From positions 41,121,111-41,185,110 of the forward strand of contig OY997593.1 in the NCBI GenBank assembly GCA_963921825.1: DNA of 64,000 bases, written 5' to 3'. Origin of the DNA: Erodium maritimum (Eukaryota > Streptophyta > Magnoliopsida > Geraniales > Geraniaceae). The notes under the pieces were generated by a model that saw only the letters and a program-made list of their open reading frames with translations, did no database searches and was not told the origin of the DNA. Below, one piece after another: positions 44,601 to 58,000 of this stretch. The position numbers and the translations under genes are program-made. Every line of letters begins with the position of its first letter. The first letter of the stretch is position 1.

Positions 44601-47047
44601 CTTGAACTCTCTTATAAGCCTCCTGAAGTTGGGCATGAACTTTCATGGAAAGTGAGTTCGTTGTCTCATTTAGACCCACGCACGTCACAATGTGAAATAG
44701 AAGTACAGAGAATTATTCATTTGCAAAATGTTGCAAATCAAATGCCTGATGCATTTACAGACACGTCAAAGATGAAAAGGTCTTATATAGATGCAATCAA
44801 TGTACCAGCTAGAATTAAGGTCACTGGCGATACTGAAAAAGCAGCTATCGATTCCTCTAGTGCACGCTTGAAGCGTGGGAGACCAGTTGGATCAAAAGAC
44901 ATTGTTCCCCGGAAGCGGAAATGTCAGACGAATATAGGGGATAAGAAAGCGGTGGTTCCAGAAGAACCAGCCGATGAAAAAGCCTCATTACCAGAAGTAG
45001 TTCCAGACGAACTACCAGAGTCGGTTCCAGAAGAACCAATCGGTCAAGAAGTACCAGTCGGTCCAGAAGTACCAATCGATCCAGAAGTACCAGAAGACTC
45101 TAATGCTCCTGAAGAGTTAAGAAATGAGATAATCATTGTTGATGAAGTCTTTGCGTTCGCGGTGGCCAACGAGATCATAAATGAGTTTGATTTCGACCCG
45201 AAGCATCGACGAATGCCGTCACAGGGATGACTGGCCTATGTGGGAAGAATCAATTCAGGTAGAATTGGCTTCATTGGCGAAACGCCAAGTTTTTGGGCCC
45301 GTTTCCAAGACACCAGAAGATGTCTACCCTGTTGGTTACATGTGGGTATTTATAAGGAAACGAAATGAGAAAAATGAAGTCGCCTGATATAAGGCTAGAC
45401 TTGTGGCCCAAGGATTCTCTCAACGACCATGAGTCGATTTTGATGAGACATATTCCTCAGTAATGGATATGATCACTTTCAGATATTTGATCAGCCTATC
45501 AGTATCTGAAGGACTTGATATGTGCATGATGGACGTTGTTACTGCTTACCTGTATGGTAATTTGGACACTGATATTTATATGAAACTCCCCGATGGGTTG
45601 AGATTGCCTGAAGCAATGATAGATATCCCCAGAGATCTGTGTTCAATAAAATTACAGAAATCTCTGTATGGACTAAAGCAATCTGGTAGGATGTGGTACC
45701 ATTGCCTTAGCGAGTACCTTACCAGAGAAGGCTATAAGAATGATGTTATTTGTCCATGTGTGTTCATTAAGAAAACAACCTCCGGGTTTGTTATTATTGC
45801 AGTATACGTTGATGACATAAATCTGATTGGGACTCCAGAAGAGATCCTCAAAGCTTCAGATTATCTGAAACGAGAATTCGAAATGAAAGATTTGGGGAGG
45901 ACTAGACACTGTCTCGGCCTGCAGCTCGAGCATCTGTCTGATGGTATTTTGATCCATCAATCAACATATGTTGAAAAGCTTTTGAAGCGTTTTAGTATGG
46001 ATAATGCTCACCCTCTAAGTACTCCAATGGTCGTCTGTTCTTTAGATCCCAGAAGAGATCCATTCCGTCCCAAGGAAGCAGATGAAGAGATACTTGGTCC
46101 TGAAGTACCATATCTCAATGCTATTGGGGGTTTGTTATATTTGGCACAATGTACGCGACCTAACATAGCATTCGCAGTAAATGTACTTGCCAGGTTCAGT
46201 TCAGAACCCACTCGACGACATTGGAATGGTATAAAGCATGTACTTCATTATCTGAGCGGGACTAGAGATTTGGGACTTATGTATTCTAAGTCCAGGGGGA
46301 GCGTCGGCCTGGTTGGATATGCAGATGCAGGCTATTTATCAGATCCTCACAAACCTCGCTCCCAGACAGGCTATGTTTTCACTTGCAGTGAAACAGCCAT
46401 CTCCTGGCGCTCTACGAAGTAGACTTTTGTTGCGACATCCTCGAACCACTCGAAGATTGTGGCGCTACATGAAGCTAGCCGAGAATGTGTTTTCCTGCAA
46501 TCCGTTTGAAGCATGTGTTATGCTCAATCGGAATTCCTCCGCCAAGCTCTCCTTCCATCATATATGAATATAATGCAGCTTGTATAGCTCAAGTCAGAGG
46601 AGGCTACATCAAAGGAGACTAAATCAAGCACATCTCTCCGAAGTTCTTTTATACTCATGAGCTCCAGAAGAGTAATGAGATAGGTGTCAAGCAGATTCGG
46701 TCCTGCGAGAATGTTGCTGATTTATTTACTAAAGCCTTGCCGACTTCTACCTTTGAGAAGATAGTTCACAAGATCGGCATGCGTCGTCTGAGCAAACAAC
46801 CAAAGTAGCCTGCCTGAAGTCAGAGGGAGATAAATTTTGTGCGCTGCACTCTTTTTTCCTTATCCAAGTTTTGTCCCACAGGGTTTTCTTGGAAAGGTTT
46901 TTAACGAGGCAGCATCAAGCACAACATCAAGTACGTTTTGGCGCGTTGCACTCTTTTCCTTACAGGTTTTGTCCCACCGGGTTTTCCTGAAGAGGTTTTT
47001 AACGAGGCAACTTGAAGAAGTTTTTAATGGTGATGTCCAAGGGGGAG

Positions 47048-47284
47048 TGTTGTGAAAATACGTGGAGACTACGTGGCCATCACCCCTGCATGCTTAACAT
47101 GTGGAATTGACTCATCATTTACATAGGCTATATATAGCACTTTGTGCTCATGTAAGAGACACGGTTATACAGACACAAAAATAGAAAGAGAAGTGAAGTT
47201 ATTTAGTAAAGTGTTTTGATCTTTTAGTAAAAGAAGTTCGATCGTTTAGTTTCGGTTCTGATCGTTTGAGAAATAATCACAACA
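47048..47284 (+). repeat. 3' LTR of the copia element
   Basis: 237 bp, the same length as the 5' LTR and nearly identical; followed by target duplication GGACG. Confidence 0.95.
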
Positions 47285-47304
47285 GGACGGTAAAAATACT
47301 TGAC

Positions 47305-49160
47305 TTTTTTTTTGGATAAGCGCGAAAATTTTATTAAGAAAAAATTAGATCCAAACAGGATCTAACCAAAGGCAACCATTACAAGAGAGCTCTCAGCAGG
47401 AGCTGCGGGAACACACCCGAAACAAAATAAAAAGGAACACTAAATCACCCGTCAGTAGTCCACTCTTCACCTTCCGAAGTTAAAGTCGGATCGTCAAATA
47501 CTTTAGCTGCATGAGCAAGCTGAGCAGCTTCGGTTTGTACACAGCTTGAGCGGAAACTATTATCAACAGTCTGAGAGATCTGCTTCCCAATGTCCACGGG
47601 ATTTATAAATCTCTCTCGACTCATAGAATGGGTTGATTTGACATGAACGGTATAGTATTCTCCTAAGAACTTGGGAGGCTGACTTTGACGATTCGAAGGT
47701 CGGGTAGGCTGCTTCGAATGACGTCCCTTGTTCAAAAGGTTATAAGGTTTAAGTAGAATCTCCTTCCAAGGGCTACTCCGTTGTTCCCCAGTCGGTTCAC
47801 TAGGACTCACGACATGAGGTTGCGCAGGCTCGATGACTTCAGCTCCCAAAAAAATTGGGTTCTGAAATGGATTTGTTCTAAACTGGCCCAACTCAGCCAG
47901 CCCTGACCCAGTTCCAACATCCACTGGGCCGGACTGACCAGTCCCAGTCGCCAGCCCATTCACAGACAGTCCATCTGCGCCTACCTCACAAGAATCGCGT
48001 GCCAACAGACCATCGTCTTCAATGCCAGACTCTATAAAATCACCAGAAAATTTTTCCAGATCGCGTTCAAACGTGCGCGATTCGCGTGCCAACAAACCAC
48101 CGTCTTCAATCTCGCCAGACTCCGCAACGTCCAAATCACCAGCGCACCGTTTCGATCTCACTTGAATCACGGACAAATCGCGATCCAGCCCTGTGCGATC
48201 CAAAGTATCTACAGATTCGAGTTCGGTAGTTTGAATTGGAACTGGACCAGCCTGCTTCTCTGCTCGACCTTCTATCAATGCCATGGTCGAAATTCGACCT
48301 GAATCAGCAAGTCCCGGAGCAGGAAAATGGGAGCCCAGCACTGCCTGTACATCAGCCACACTACGGACCAGAACGGCTTGCGTCTCTGATCGACCTTCCT
48401 CCATTACCATGGTCGAATTTCGACCTGTATCAACAAGAGTTACCAGTCCCTGAGCAGGTACATGGGAACCAGCCACCACCTGAACATCAAGCACAATACG
48501 GACTGGACATGGATGTTTCCGACGACAAGCAAGAGCGACGAGTAAAATATACCCGTTGATTTTGAACCCGTTCAAACTTTCAACCGCCTGTTTCGCCCCC
48601 TCCTTCTCTCGGAATTGAATGAAACCAAAATACTTACCGGTGCGATTCGGCCGATGTAAAACATTTGATGAAACGATTTCCCCATACGGGTTAAAAACAT
48701 TTCGAACCCAATCATCAGAAGACTCGAAGGGTAGATTGCAGACGAACACCTCGTCCTCTTGAAGAACTCAAGCTGGTCTGCGTTTTCTGACCTTCAACGA
48801 TGTCAATACGGTATCAACATCATGCTTCTGTGATGGCTGAATCTCTTGACCGGGCCTCCTCGCCTCCTTTCCGGATCTGACATTAACGACACCAAATCTC
48901 GGTAAGGATTCCTGAACAGGCTTAGCAGGCACAGCAGGGTCTCCCTTTTCTCTCACGGGTGTATCCTTACTCCGAGGAACATGCCTGCGCCCAGGCTTCA
49001 CTCTGAATGAAGAAACAAAAAATTTCTTTTTGCTTGATGAATTGGCATCTTTAAATGATGAAACTAAAGAGCAGTATTCACCATAAAGATTTAACAAAAC
49101 ATGGCAGAAAGAAGAGAAAGAGAGAGCATTTTTCATCGCAGAGAAAAAACCCAACCCGAA
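47305..49160 (-). mobile_element. L1-type element B: ORF1 plus 3' tail, no ORF2
   Basis: On the minus strand it runs from about 49,160 to a poly-A end at 47,313-47,305, preceded by TTAATAAAATTTTCGCGC, a typical plant L1 tail. ORF1 stops at 47,445, only about 130 bp before the poly-A, leaving no room for the endonuclease/reverse transcriptase ORF2. Target duplications were not found. Its age relative to the adjacent copia is not clear. Confidence 0.75.
47445..49154 (-). pseudogene. L1 ORF1 protein with RRM domain (element B)
   Basis: ORF1 of plant L1 elements binds the element RNA. This one starts at 49,154 with MGFFSAMKNALSFSSFCHVL, a helical N-terminus, followed by a basic Lys/Pro-rich linker. 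One in-frame TGA at about 48,765 is followed in the same frame by an RRM (VFVCNLPFESSDDWVRNVF, then GKYFGFIQFREKEGAKQAVE). A long Ser/Gly/Asp-rich region and a C-terminal segment ending EGEEWTTDG follow. Total length is about 569 codons. The single stop suggests a fairly young copy. It shares the N-terminal motif SFxSFCxVL and the RRM with the ORF1 at 58,451-59,161. Confidence 0.85.
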
Positions 49161-49270
49161 ATAGTTTTATTATTATTTTAAAAGATAAAATTGTCATTTT
49201 AAAACAAATTTACATAAGTATAACAAAAAGACAAGTTCAAACATGTTTATGCAATTATCAAAGAACATTG

Positions 49271-50206
49271 TTTTTTTTGATAGATGATGATTTCATTAAA
49301 TCTTTTTACCACAAGAAGGGGAAAAGAGAGAGAACCGCTAAAAAGCTATCCCAAGTAACCTTCAAATGAGACTCTACCACAAAGGGATAAGAGAATCTTC
49401 CTAAAAAATGAAAAAACAGAGGAGAAGAGACATTGGCCTAATACAAAGAACTAAACGATAGAAGGAGGATCATCCTTATGTTCTATCTGCAGCATAGTCC
49501 CTGTAGCGACAAAATGTCTCCAAACCTCATTTCTACGCTGAGCCTCGAGCATCTCCTTGTCGCTCATACGAAGTGAATGGGTCGTCACTGTAAAGGTCTG
49601 TTGAGGTTTCTTCCTTCTTTTCCCTTTGCCTTTCTTTACGGTTTCAGGTGACAACACAAGAAATTCCTGATCGAAACTTGAAAGTAGAGAAAGGGAGGTA
49701 GTTGGTGGCACAACCAAAAAAGGTCGAGCATCCTCAAACCTAACATTTACCACCAGTTGATCCGACGCTGATAGAGCAGGAGGCGAGCACGAAGAAGCGT
49801 TTCCATCTGACTTTAAAATATGGCCAATGCCAGGCCCAACAGACGCACCACCAGCAGCAAGCCCATCTTGCACAAACCCAAGCTTTGGTGTTGTCTGACC
49901 CATCAAAAATGATGGGCTGCGATTAACACCACCTACACATTCAGGCCCAAGACTGAGCCCAAAATCAGTAGATGATAACCCATATTGAGCACCCGAGTCC
50001 GAAGCTTGCGGGGACGACCCAACCTTTCCAACCTTCTCGCAAACTGTGGCGTGATCCAAGGAAGTAGGGATTTGAAAGTCAACCCGATCAGATCGAATCA
50101 TTTCGATCTCGAGATTTCTGGGATTCGAAACCAACGAGAAATTCTCTGGAGATTGAATTAGTCCCGCACCATCACCGGCCGTCGTCGGCGAGGAAAAATC
50201 TGTTTT
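49271..50206 (-). mobile_element. L1-type element A, 3' part (split by a gypsy element)
   Basis: The minus-strand tail TTTAATGAAATCATCATC, then TATCAAAAAAAA at 49,271-49,278, marks the L1 3' end. An ORF of about 250 codons (50,206-49,451) looks like the C-terminal part of ORF1: Gly/Ser-rich, then GKGKRRKKPQ and THSLRMSDKEMLEAQRRNEV. It is followed by about 170 bp of 3' UTR and no ORF2. Its 5' half is probably 58,339-59,161, on the other side of the inserted gypsy element: same strand and same family, and both stop at the gypsy edges. Confidence 0.65.
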
Positions 50207-50579
50207 CAAACCTCAGACCGACGTCAATTAGGTGGGTAGAGTTAGGAACTCTAAGTCGTGACACTCACTGACGCAATTTGGAAACATTGATGCGGAGAGT
50301 TGGAATGACACGAGTCGTGAATTGCTTCAATATTGTTTAAGTTGAATCTTTTTCACTACAATGATTGCACTGCTTGATTGGTGTCCTCTCCCTAGTGATC
50401 GGTGAAGCCGAACGGTTGAGATCGGAATTGGATTAATGGGAAATGATCGACCCGCTATGCATTCGTTGTAAAGTAGGCCAATTGTTGGTGGTGTTGCCAT
50501 TTTGGTGGCTCGTTTCTAAAATTTTCAAGTTGAAGTATGATCTTATTCAATTGTTGACTTGTTTAAGTGACCACTATTT

Positions 50580-50935
50580 TGAAGCACGAGAACTCCACGT
50601 ATTGATTGTGTTGAGAATTTTGGTGGGGCACGAGAATCCCGTGGTATTTGGGAGCACGAGCACTCCGCATACCGATGGTATTGAAAATTTTGGGAGCACG
50701 AGAACTCCGTGGTATTTGGGAGCACGAGAACTCCGCATACCGGTTGTATTGAGAATTTTGGGGAGCACGAGAGCTCCGTATACTGAGAACTTTGAAGAGC
50801 ATGAGAACTCTGTGTATTGATTGTGTTGTGTACTTTGAAGAGCATGAGAACTCTGTGTATTAATTGTGTTGTGTATTTTGATGAGCATGAGAACCCGGTG
50901 TATCGAATACCTTATGAAGTTGATTATTAATGGTC
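50580..50935. repeat. Tandem array of GAGCACGAGAACTCCG units
   Basis: About eight imperfect units of 30-45 bp contain GGGAGCACGAGAACTCCGCA followed by ATTGTATTGAGAATTTTG. They lie in the leader of the gypsy element. The ORFs on the other strand (CSQI/SSRAP repeats) are artefacts. Confidence 0.8.
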
Positions 50936-51536
50936 CCGCTTAAGCAGGTGGTTAGTGGAAAATACGAATAGGTTATGCCGAAATTTTCGTAGAACTGAAA
51001 TGTTTGCACTATCACGGGTTGACTCAAGGGCGCCACTGTAGTCGAGCGTGATGGTTGGATGTCAAGTTGTTACAATGAGATTCGGGGATGCCTGAATCGG
51101 GTTGTAACGACGTGAGATCGACATGAAGGTTGGATAAAAGTTAAAGAGTTAAGAACCTTTGGGAAGGAAAGAAATTATAAGTTTTAATGAAATTGATCGT
51201 ATTACGATACTAAACCCCAAGTTTTGGAAGATAACCGATTGAGGGGTATGACTGTGGCCTTGTGCCTTGTGTGAATCACTTGAGATTATTCCTCCTGTGG
51301 GAGTTGATTGAGTGATTTGATTGAACCCTCCTGTGGGAGTTGATTGATTGATTTGATTGAACCGCTGATTGTTGTTGTGAGACGCACAAGGTGCGAGATT
51401 CTTTGTCTATATAAACATCATATACGACCATACTACGTATGATTATACTACTTACTTTCGATCCAAGTGGGATCCATATGAGACGCACGAGAACGTCATG
51501 ATACGATGAATCAGACCGGTTGTGTTAAACTGAGAT

Positions 51537-52016
51537 ATGAACCTATATGTGATAAATGCAGTGAGTATACGAGATGTCATGTGTTTATATCCTGAGGGGT
51601 ACCAGGAACCGCCCAGATGCAGGGCAGAACCAGACACCAGATGTTGGTATGGCAGGACAGCGAGCGCCCAGGGTGCTGCTTCCACAGAGCACCAGAGTTT
51701 TGAGGATAGACCGGTGAGGTCACCACCTAGAGCTCCTCCAGTCGCAGAGCCGACTCAGGTGAACTCTTTTGATGAGGTGGTTCGCGCAGTCTTAGCAGCT
51801 CTCAGTGCTCAGCAGGAGATTGCAACGCCGGCACAAGAGTCTGTGTCTACGACTGACGCAGTAACTACCCAGATGTCAGGCCAGATGGACAATTACTCGG
51901 CCCGGGCACTCAGAGATTTCCGTAGGTTGGGTACACCTATCTATTCCGGGGGTTCAGACCCTGAGACAGTTGTAGTATGGTTTGAGCGGACTACCCGCAA
52001 CCTTAATACTTTTTGA
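51537..52016 (+). pseudogene. Gypsy gag fragment (fossil)
   Basis: Part of a Ty3/gypsy gag is visible, with NSFDEVVRAVLAALSAQQEI and ALRDFRRLGTPIYSGGSDPE followed by VVWFERTTRNL, the usual start of the plant gag domain. The product would be the capsid protein of the element. It is broken. Confidence 0.75.
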
Positions 52017-55012
52017 GTATTCGGATAGTCGTTGGAGAATATTTATCGCGACCTTCCAGTTGAGGGAGAAGCACGATACTGGTGGCACAGCTTGCCCTCG
52101 AGCAAGCAGTTGGAACACCTGGGCCGAGACTGGCCGTTGAGTGATGGATCTACACATCGTTCCACAGGTCGGCCTACGAGAGCCGGTAAGAAGACGTGCA
52201 GTCACAACAACAAATTATTCCACCCCCACCGAGAGGAGGACCTCCGATGCGACGGGGTCGAGTGTACGCGATTGACGGGCCCCGAACTGAGCGACTTGAT
52301 ACCGATCTTGAGATCGCTTAGAGTACCTATGTACAGTTTATCTTTGGAGTTGTGTCTGCTGACACTTGAGTATTACACGTGGTTGTATTGTTTCGTGGTT
52401 GCTTTATGTAGGAGACAAAAGTCTGGTAACAAACCGTCTCGTTCCTAAGAACTTGTCGTACTGAAAGTTCCCCTCCCTATTTCGAACGTGTTGACCAAAC
52501 TTTAAGAACCGAGTTGGGGAACACCAAACGTTCATTGAATACTATCAGCATCGAACACCCGAGCGGAGAAAGGCTACGGCCTTGACCAATAAACGGTCCG
52601 ACCGGTCAACAGAGATGACCGAGTGACGATAAGATCAGAGTAGCGCAGCAGAAGCGCAGTGGGCCCATAACCCACCAGCATCGAACCCTACAAAAAGTTT
52701 GAAATCTTAAGATTCGAACCTTTGAAAACGACCTTCGTGTCTTAACACCCCAGTCGATGGACGAATGGATGGACGATTGTGAGTTGCACGTGTAAGGATG
52801 GACTAGAGGGTAGCCCCTAAGTTCGTCCCAGAAGAGACGATCAAATTACTACCAATTCACGAAGTCAATATTAGAATTGACTCAAGACCAATGACGACGC
52901 CGACATCGTGGAACCATGCAGAATCATGCCAGCAGAGCGATCGTACCGAACGTCAGTCGGAAGAGTTAGAAAGACGAAGGACCTGTCCGAGCGCGTCGTC
53001 GCGCAACAGCAAGAAGACGCATTACAAGAGTCACATCCTTCGCGCAACACCGAATAGATAGATAACACCGAGAGTTACAAGGACATCATACGACACTCTC
53101 ATTGGAGCAGAAAGCGGAAAACGAAAACCGTGTACCAAGGGGTACCTTTGTCAACAAGAGAAGAACGAACGCCAAACGTTCCGCGAGGACTAAGCATAAC
53201 CATAAGGTTACGCCATAGAAGTGAGAACACCTCCCGTTGAAATCCGGCAACAGTTAGCCAAGGGGCAACTACCACAAGCTTCCAAGCCAGTAACAAGATG
53301 GCACCGAACGAAGCGCTGTGTGGTAGATCGAATTTTGTGCCATACATGGGCACGGGGAAAGTTAAGAGTTAACCGTTATTGATTTTGAGTTATTCGAGGA
53401 ATGATTGAGGGAACTACGCTGGTTTATGAACTGTTCAAATTTTCGAGATCTCAGTGCGTGTTGATTACTCCTTAAGTGGTGACTTGGGTGGACTTGACCA
53501 TAAGTTGATTTGATTGATAGCTCGTGAATGGGTGTCAACGGTATAAGGAATACCGTCGGTTAGGATAACCGTTGTTAATCGATCTTGAATTGTGTTTCAC
53601 TGTCAAGTGTGATTATCGTACGTTTAGTTTCAGTGTCTTGAAGGACGCTTACTTTCGGCTAAGTGTCGGTAAGAGGTTCTATCGGTCCTTGTTGTTGTAC
53701 GTCGTTCGTCCGACTAGATGTCGGTATAGTTCATGGTGGTACTGAACCATGCACCGGTTTTGAGAACCGTTGTCTCGTTGATATGATGATTTGGGTGAGA
53801 CGACTTGTGAGGAGGTTTGATCAGGGGTTGAGAACGGGTATCGATATCAAGAGAAATATCGCGAGTTGGATAAACTTCTTGATTGATCACAGTTAGGTGT
53901 TGATAATTTACCGCGAATTAGGTTTGTGATGCTTGATTTGTGACTAGCCCGTATCAGGTTGCGAACCTTGATAAGGTTTACCCGGTGTGACATGCTGCTA
54001 CTTTGGACAAGTGTGCCATGATTGGTATGACAGGAGCTTTTGATTGGGTTATGTTTTGAGGCATGCCGCCTTTCGGCTAGATGCTGGCACATTGTACCAT
54101 CTACTTGATTGAGGGACGTCTACCTTTCCACGAGATGTGATGAAACAAGCGGTTGTTCCAAAGCCTGCAGTAGTGATGAGAACTTTGGTTTGATGGTAGC
54201 ATCTGTATGTTACTTGCTTGCTTTGTGTGTGATAGGCCAAGACATGACCTTATTGACGCTCCAGTGTGAACTAGTCTTATAACGATGACTACAAAGAAAT
54301 TGAGAAGTACATCTGCGGATGGCTCCGTCCTTGCCCGATTTTCGGGGTATTCTGGTAAGACGCCCATACCGATGGAAAAATTCCGGTATGGCACGTCTGA
54401 ACCGAGGTCGTTCTATCCGGTGAGAATACCGGTACCGTTGAGGATTGTGATGTGAGGTATCTACATCGAGGTTATTTGTGACGGTCCGCTGTCTACACCG
54501 ACGTTGAGATTGTGAACTGTTAAGAAATACCGGTTGTCAACGCCAAGTTTGATTTTGGGTACTACTTCTTGTAGAATTGTTTTGATTGGATTTGTGAACG
54601 GTTGAGTAAGACTGTTTTCCACCGTTAAGGATGGTGTTGAGTAAGTAGCGTGATCTAGTGAAACCCGATTAAGCAAAGGTCGCGAACGATTAAATACCGT
54701 GATGAGCCAACAGAAGGGTTACACAGATGAAAGGCGCATGCCTCTTGAGGTTCAATTGGTGATCAGATATTTCTGAGAGTGAGCCTAAGAAGGACCTTAG
54801 CGGCTTGACCGTGACGGGGGCAAGTTGGCCCCGCGAATTATCGTACGTGTTGAGATCTTCAGGCAGAACTAGAGCCGTTGTCTAGCAACTTCCACGTGTT
54901 CCCAAACTGCGGAAGTACACCATGGATCCCTCGCTTTTGAGTTTTGAACAGGACGTCTCCTGAGATAGGTTCAAGTGGAGCGCGTTCGTTTTAAATTTCG
55001 AGGACGAAATTC
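52017..55012. other. Decayed gypsy interior
   Basis: No recognisable protease, RT or integrase frame remains, apart from a gag-like ARYWWHS segment near 52,070 and the terminal FEDEILLRGED-like word near 55,000. A tRNA-like relic lies at 52,634-52,691. Confidence 0.5.
52634..52691 (+). tRNA. Partial initiator tRNA-Met(CAT)-like relic
   Basis: The first 45 bases follow plant initiator tRNA-Met closely: ATCAGAGTAGCGCAGCAGAA at the acceptor and D arms, and a complete anticodon arm GTGGGCCCATAACCCAC with CAT in the loop. The variable and T-arm part is shortened to ATCGAACCCTAC, and no matching 3' acceptor strand follows, so this is not a working tRNA gene. It lies inside a retroelement of a family whose relatives use initiator tRNA-Met as primer. 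Confidence 0.75.
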
Positions 55013-55027
55013 TTTTAAGGGGGGAAG
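55013..55027 (+). other. Polypurine tract
   Basis: TTTTAAGGGGGGAAGA lies just before the LTR start at 55,030, the expected plus-strand primer of the gypsy element. Confidence 0.8.
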
Positions 55028-55029
55028 AC

Positions 55030-58000
55030 TGTAAAGACCGGCAAAATTAAAATGGGGTAATCTTTTGCAAAACGAAACGTGGGAGTACGTTTTTGCAAGC
55101 AAGTTGTTTAAAGAGAGAAATAAAAAAAAATAAAAAAAAAGGGAAGGGAGAAGAAATTAGGCTGGGCAGGTCTGGTTAGAGTTTGGGCCATCAAGGGCGA
55201 GCCCAGGCCCAACACGCAGGCGCGGCCCAAAACCCACGCCTACCTAACCCTAGTTGCAACGCTTCGGCTTCCTGTTCACGCACAATTCCCGAAGCTTCTC
55301 TCTCGCGCGTTCATCGTCTCTATCGCGTTCAGATCCAGACGACTCGCCTTCGTCGACCTCCACCTTCCCCTCTCTCCCTCACTTCAGCCTCGCCGTCGCC
55401 TCAACCTTCTCCTCCGTCCACAAATCGAGTCGTACCGACAACCAAATCGACCCTCCACCGTCTTGTTCTTCTTCTCCAAACCCGAACCGTATCTGATGCG
55501 AAATCTCAAGGTGAGCCTCATCCCGAGTTCTTCCCTTCTCCCAACGGCCTCCCTCGCCGCTCTCCTTCTCTGACCGTGTTCTTCGCCGGATCGGGCTTGA
55601 ATTTGGGATGGGATTGCCGGAACAGCACCGGCGAGAAATTTCTCTCTCGCCAGATCTGAAACGCGAGGCGTTGGACCGCACTCCTGACATCGCCATCCCC
55701 GCCACCGCCTCGCCAGGGTTCTGGCGCGAGTCCCGGCCAGAGTCTACCCTCCCTTTGAGTCCCTAACGCCACCGCCGAAGGCCAGAGAAGATCCATCGCC
55801 GTCGTGCCTTAGCTGACAGATCTGACAGGCTTTTGGGCCTGAACCAGAAAGAAGTGGGCCGAGACGTGGACTTGGGCCGAGACAACATGGGTCTGAAGAC
55901 GGGCCTTGGCCCAGAAGTGGGCGGGCCTTTGGGCCGGACATACTCGGGTCTGGTCCTGGGTGGGAACCGGGTCTGGACCGGGTCCAGAGCTGGATCTGGG
56001 TCAGCTCTGGGTATGGGTCTGGACTCGGGTTCGGGCTCGGATCCGGGTCAACCCGGTTCTAAAGATTAATTATTTTAAAAGCAGGTTTGATTAAATATTA
56101 AATTAATAAATTTGATTTAAAATTGGGATTTTAAGGACGTTTTGAACAATTCAACGGACCTTGGACTACCAGAACTGATATTGGACTTTAAATGTTAAAA
56201 ACCCAAGCTTGAACTTCGCCCGAGAGTTTGGACTTCGCCCGAGAAGACGAAGACCAATGCGGAACCCGTGTGAAGAACGGAGTAGGGGCAAATCGACTTT
56301 TCAACAGAGTATTTAGAGGAAGACCAGAAGGTGGGTAAAGTACTAACTCCTCGTGCATTTCAATACTAGTATGCCTATTAGGTGAATAAAATCGGAAAGG
56401 TCCTAGAATTGCTTATATGATGCGAATAACTAGAAGAATCGTCTTCCGATTACTAATAACCGGATGTGTCTAGTATGTATGTTTAGGATGAGAATAACTA
56501 GTGTAACTCGCTTTCAATACTTGAGAATTGATTTACCAGTAGAGAGGTTGTGATAAGCCCTCGGATTAGTTGTTGTGTTAGGTTCACATGCTTGTTTGCT
56601 AGCTATTAGGATAATCTAGAGTCTAATGAAACTAGTTAAAAGTTATGCTTGATTGACTTAATGTTTACATGATTGATTGATTGCATGTTTGCATGGTTGA
56701 TTGAATGTTTGAACGGATGATCGAGTATGACTGATTGTGCCAAAGGGGCACGATTATGTGATCGATGGACCTATGGATCGTGACAGGTAAGTGTAACGGT
56801 AAGTGTAACGATTAAATGGATGTCTTTGGTGTTTTGTGGTGAAAGTGTGATTCGATAAGCTTTGGTTGCACCATGATTGTCGAGCATGTTATTCTCTGGT
56901 GAATCTTTGAGTGTGGATCTATATCGGTATGACACCCACGCTGCGGGTGGGGTAGTGCCTATAAGGTACCCACACCAAAGGGGAAGGTTGGTGTGGGGTA
57001 GTACCTAAGATGATAACTTGATTTCCGTTATGGTACCTACACCGAAGGAAGTGCCGGTGTGGGGTAGTATCATAGTCGGTATCCGGTATGGTACCTACAC
57101 CGAAGGAAGTGCTGGTGTGGGGTAGTATCATAGCCGGTGGAGTGGACCCTGCGGAACATTGATTACCTAAGCCGATAACTTGATATCCGATATGGTACCT
57201 ACACCGAAGGAAGTGCTGGTGTGGGGTAGTATCATAGTCGGTATCCGGTATGATACCTACACCGAAGGAAGTGCCGGTGTGGGGTAGTATCATAGCCGGT
57301 GGATTGGACCCTCCGGGGCATTGATTATTGGACCCTTCAAGGCATTAATTATTGGACCCTCCGGGGCATTGGTTACTGGACAAGGTGGAGCATTTGGATG
57401 GTTTACCTTGTGGGGATTGGTAATTGGTTGATTCACCCAAGTGTGTGCGTCCTACGGGAGCATTACCTTGGTTCCCTATGACATATTGGAGACGTTTCCG
57501 AGAACTCCGATGATATGCGTCCTCTTAGGGATGTTTCCGTCATTCTCGACGTTATACGTCTCTGTGGCGTTATGCGTCTCCCCTGGACCGAGGGAAAATC
57601 CGACATGACACAACGAGTATTGTGAATCGGAGGGTGGCGACTACATGTTCCACGACATTATTCTACTTTTCCCGATGACATATGGTCCCTTGGAGACGTT
57701 TCCGAGAATTCCGATGATATACGTCCTCTTAGGGATGTTTCCGTCATTCTCGACGTTATACGTCTTTGTGGCGTTATGCGTCTCCTCTGGACCGAGGGAA
57801 AATCCGACATGACACAACAAGTATTGTGGATCGGAGGGTGGCGACTTCATGTCCCACGACATTACTCGAACGTTCTATCTTCTAGTGAGTATTTAAGAAA
57901 TGTATTGATTCCCTTATTTTCCTACGATCATTATCGACTCTTTGAAATTGTTAAACATTCGGTTTGCCTGCGTATTTCATCATCGGTTTAGTTTCTCGTT

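Larger units (their letters stand above)
41444..47284 (+). mobile_element. Ty1/copia retrotransposon, complete but broken (fossil), TSD GGACG
   Basis: The 5.84-kb element has 237-bp LTRs at 41,444-41,680 and 47,048-47,284, from TGTTGTGAAAA to AATCACAACA. GGACG flanks it at 41,439-41,443 and 47,285-47,289. The polypurine tract CCAAGGGGGAG is at 47,037-47,047. Parts in order: gag (about 42,100-43,010, zinc knuckle CYRCGGTDHWSRVC), protease (about 43,260-43,400), GAG-pre-integrase (about 43,680-43,850, WHNRLGHPGS), integrase (about 43,880-44,550), reverse transcriptase (about 45,250-46,000, YVDDINLIG) and RNase H (about 46,300-46,800). The order integrase before RT defines Ty1/copia. It has roughly six to eight breaks and is dead. 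The LTRs differ at about four positions (1.7%), consistent with well under one million years at common plant rates. Confidence 0.95.

Noticed and set aside
50543-50888. Three overlapping minus-strand ORFs with SSRAP-like repeats
   Set aside because: They come from the tandem array in the gypsy leader and show the same repeat in each frame.
52634-52691. Functional tRNA-Met gene
   Set aside because: The T arm is shortened and the 3' acceptor strand is missing.
54461-54676. Small ORFs in the decayed gypsy interior
   Set aside because: Short, isolated, without motifs and inside old element sequence.
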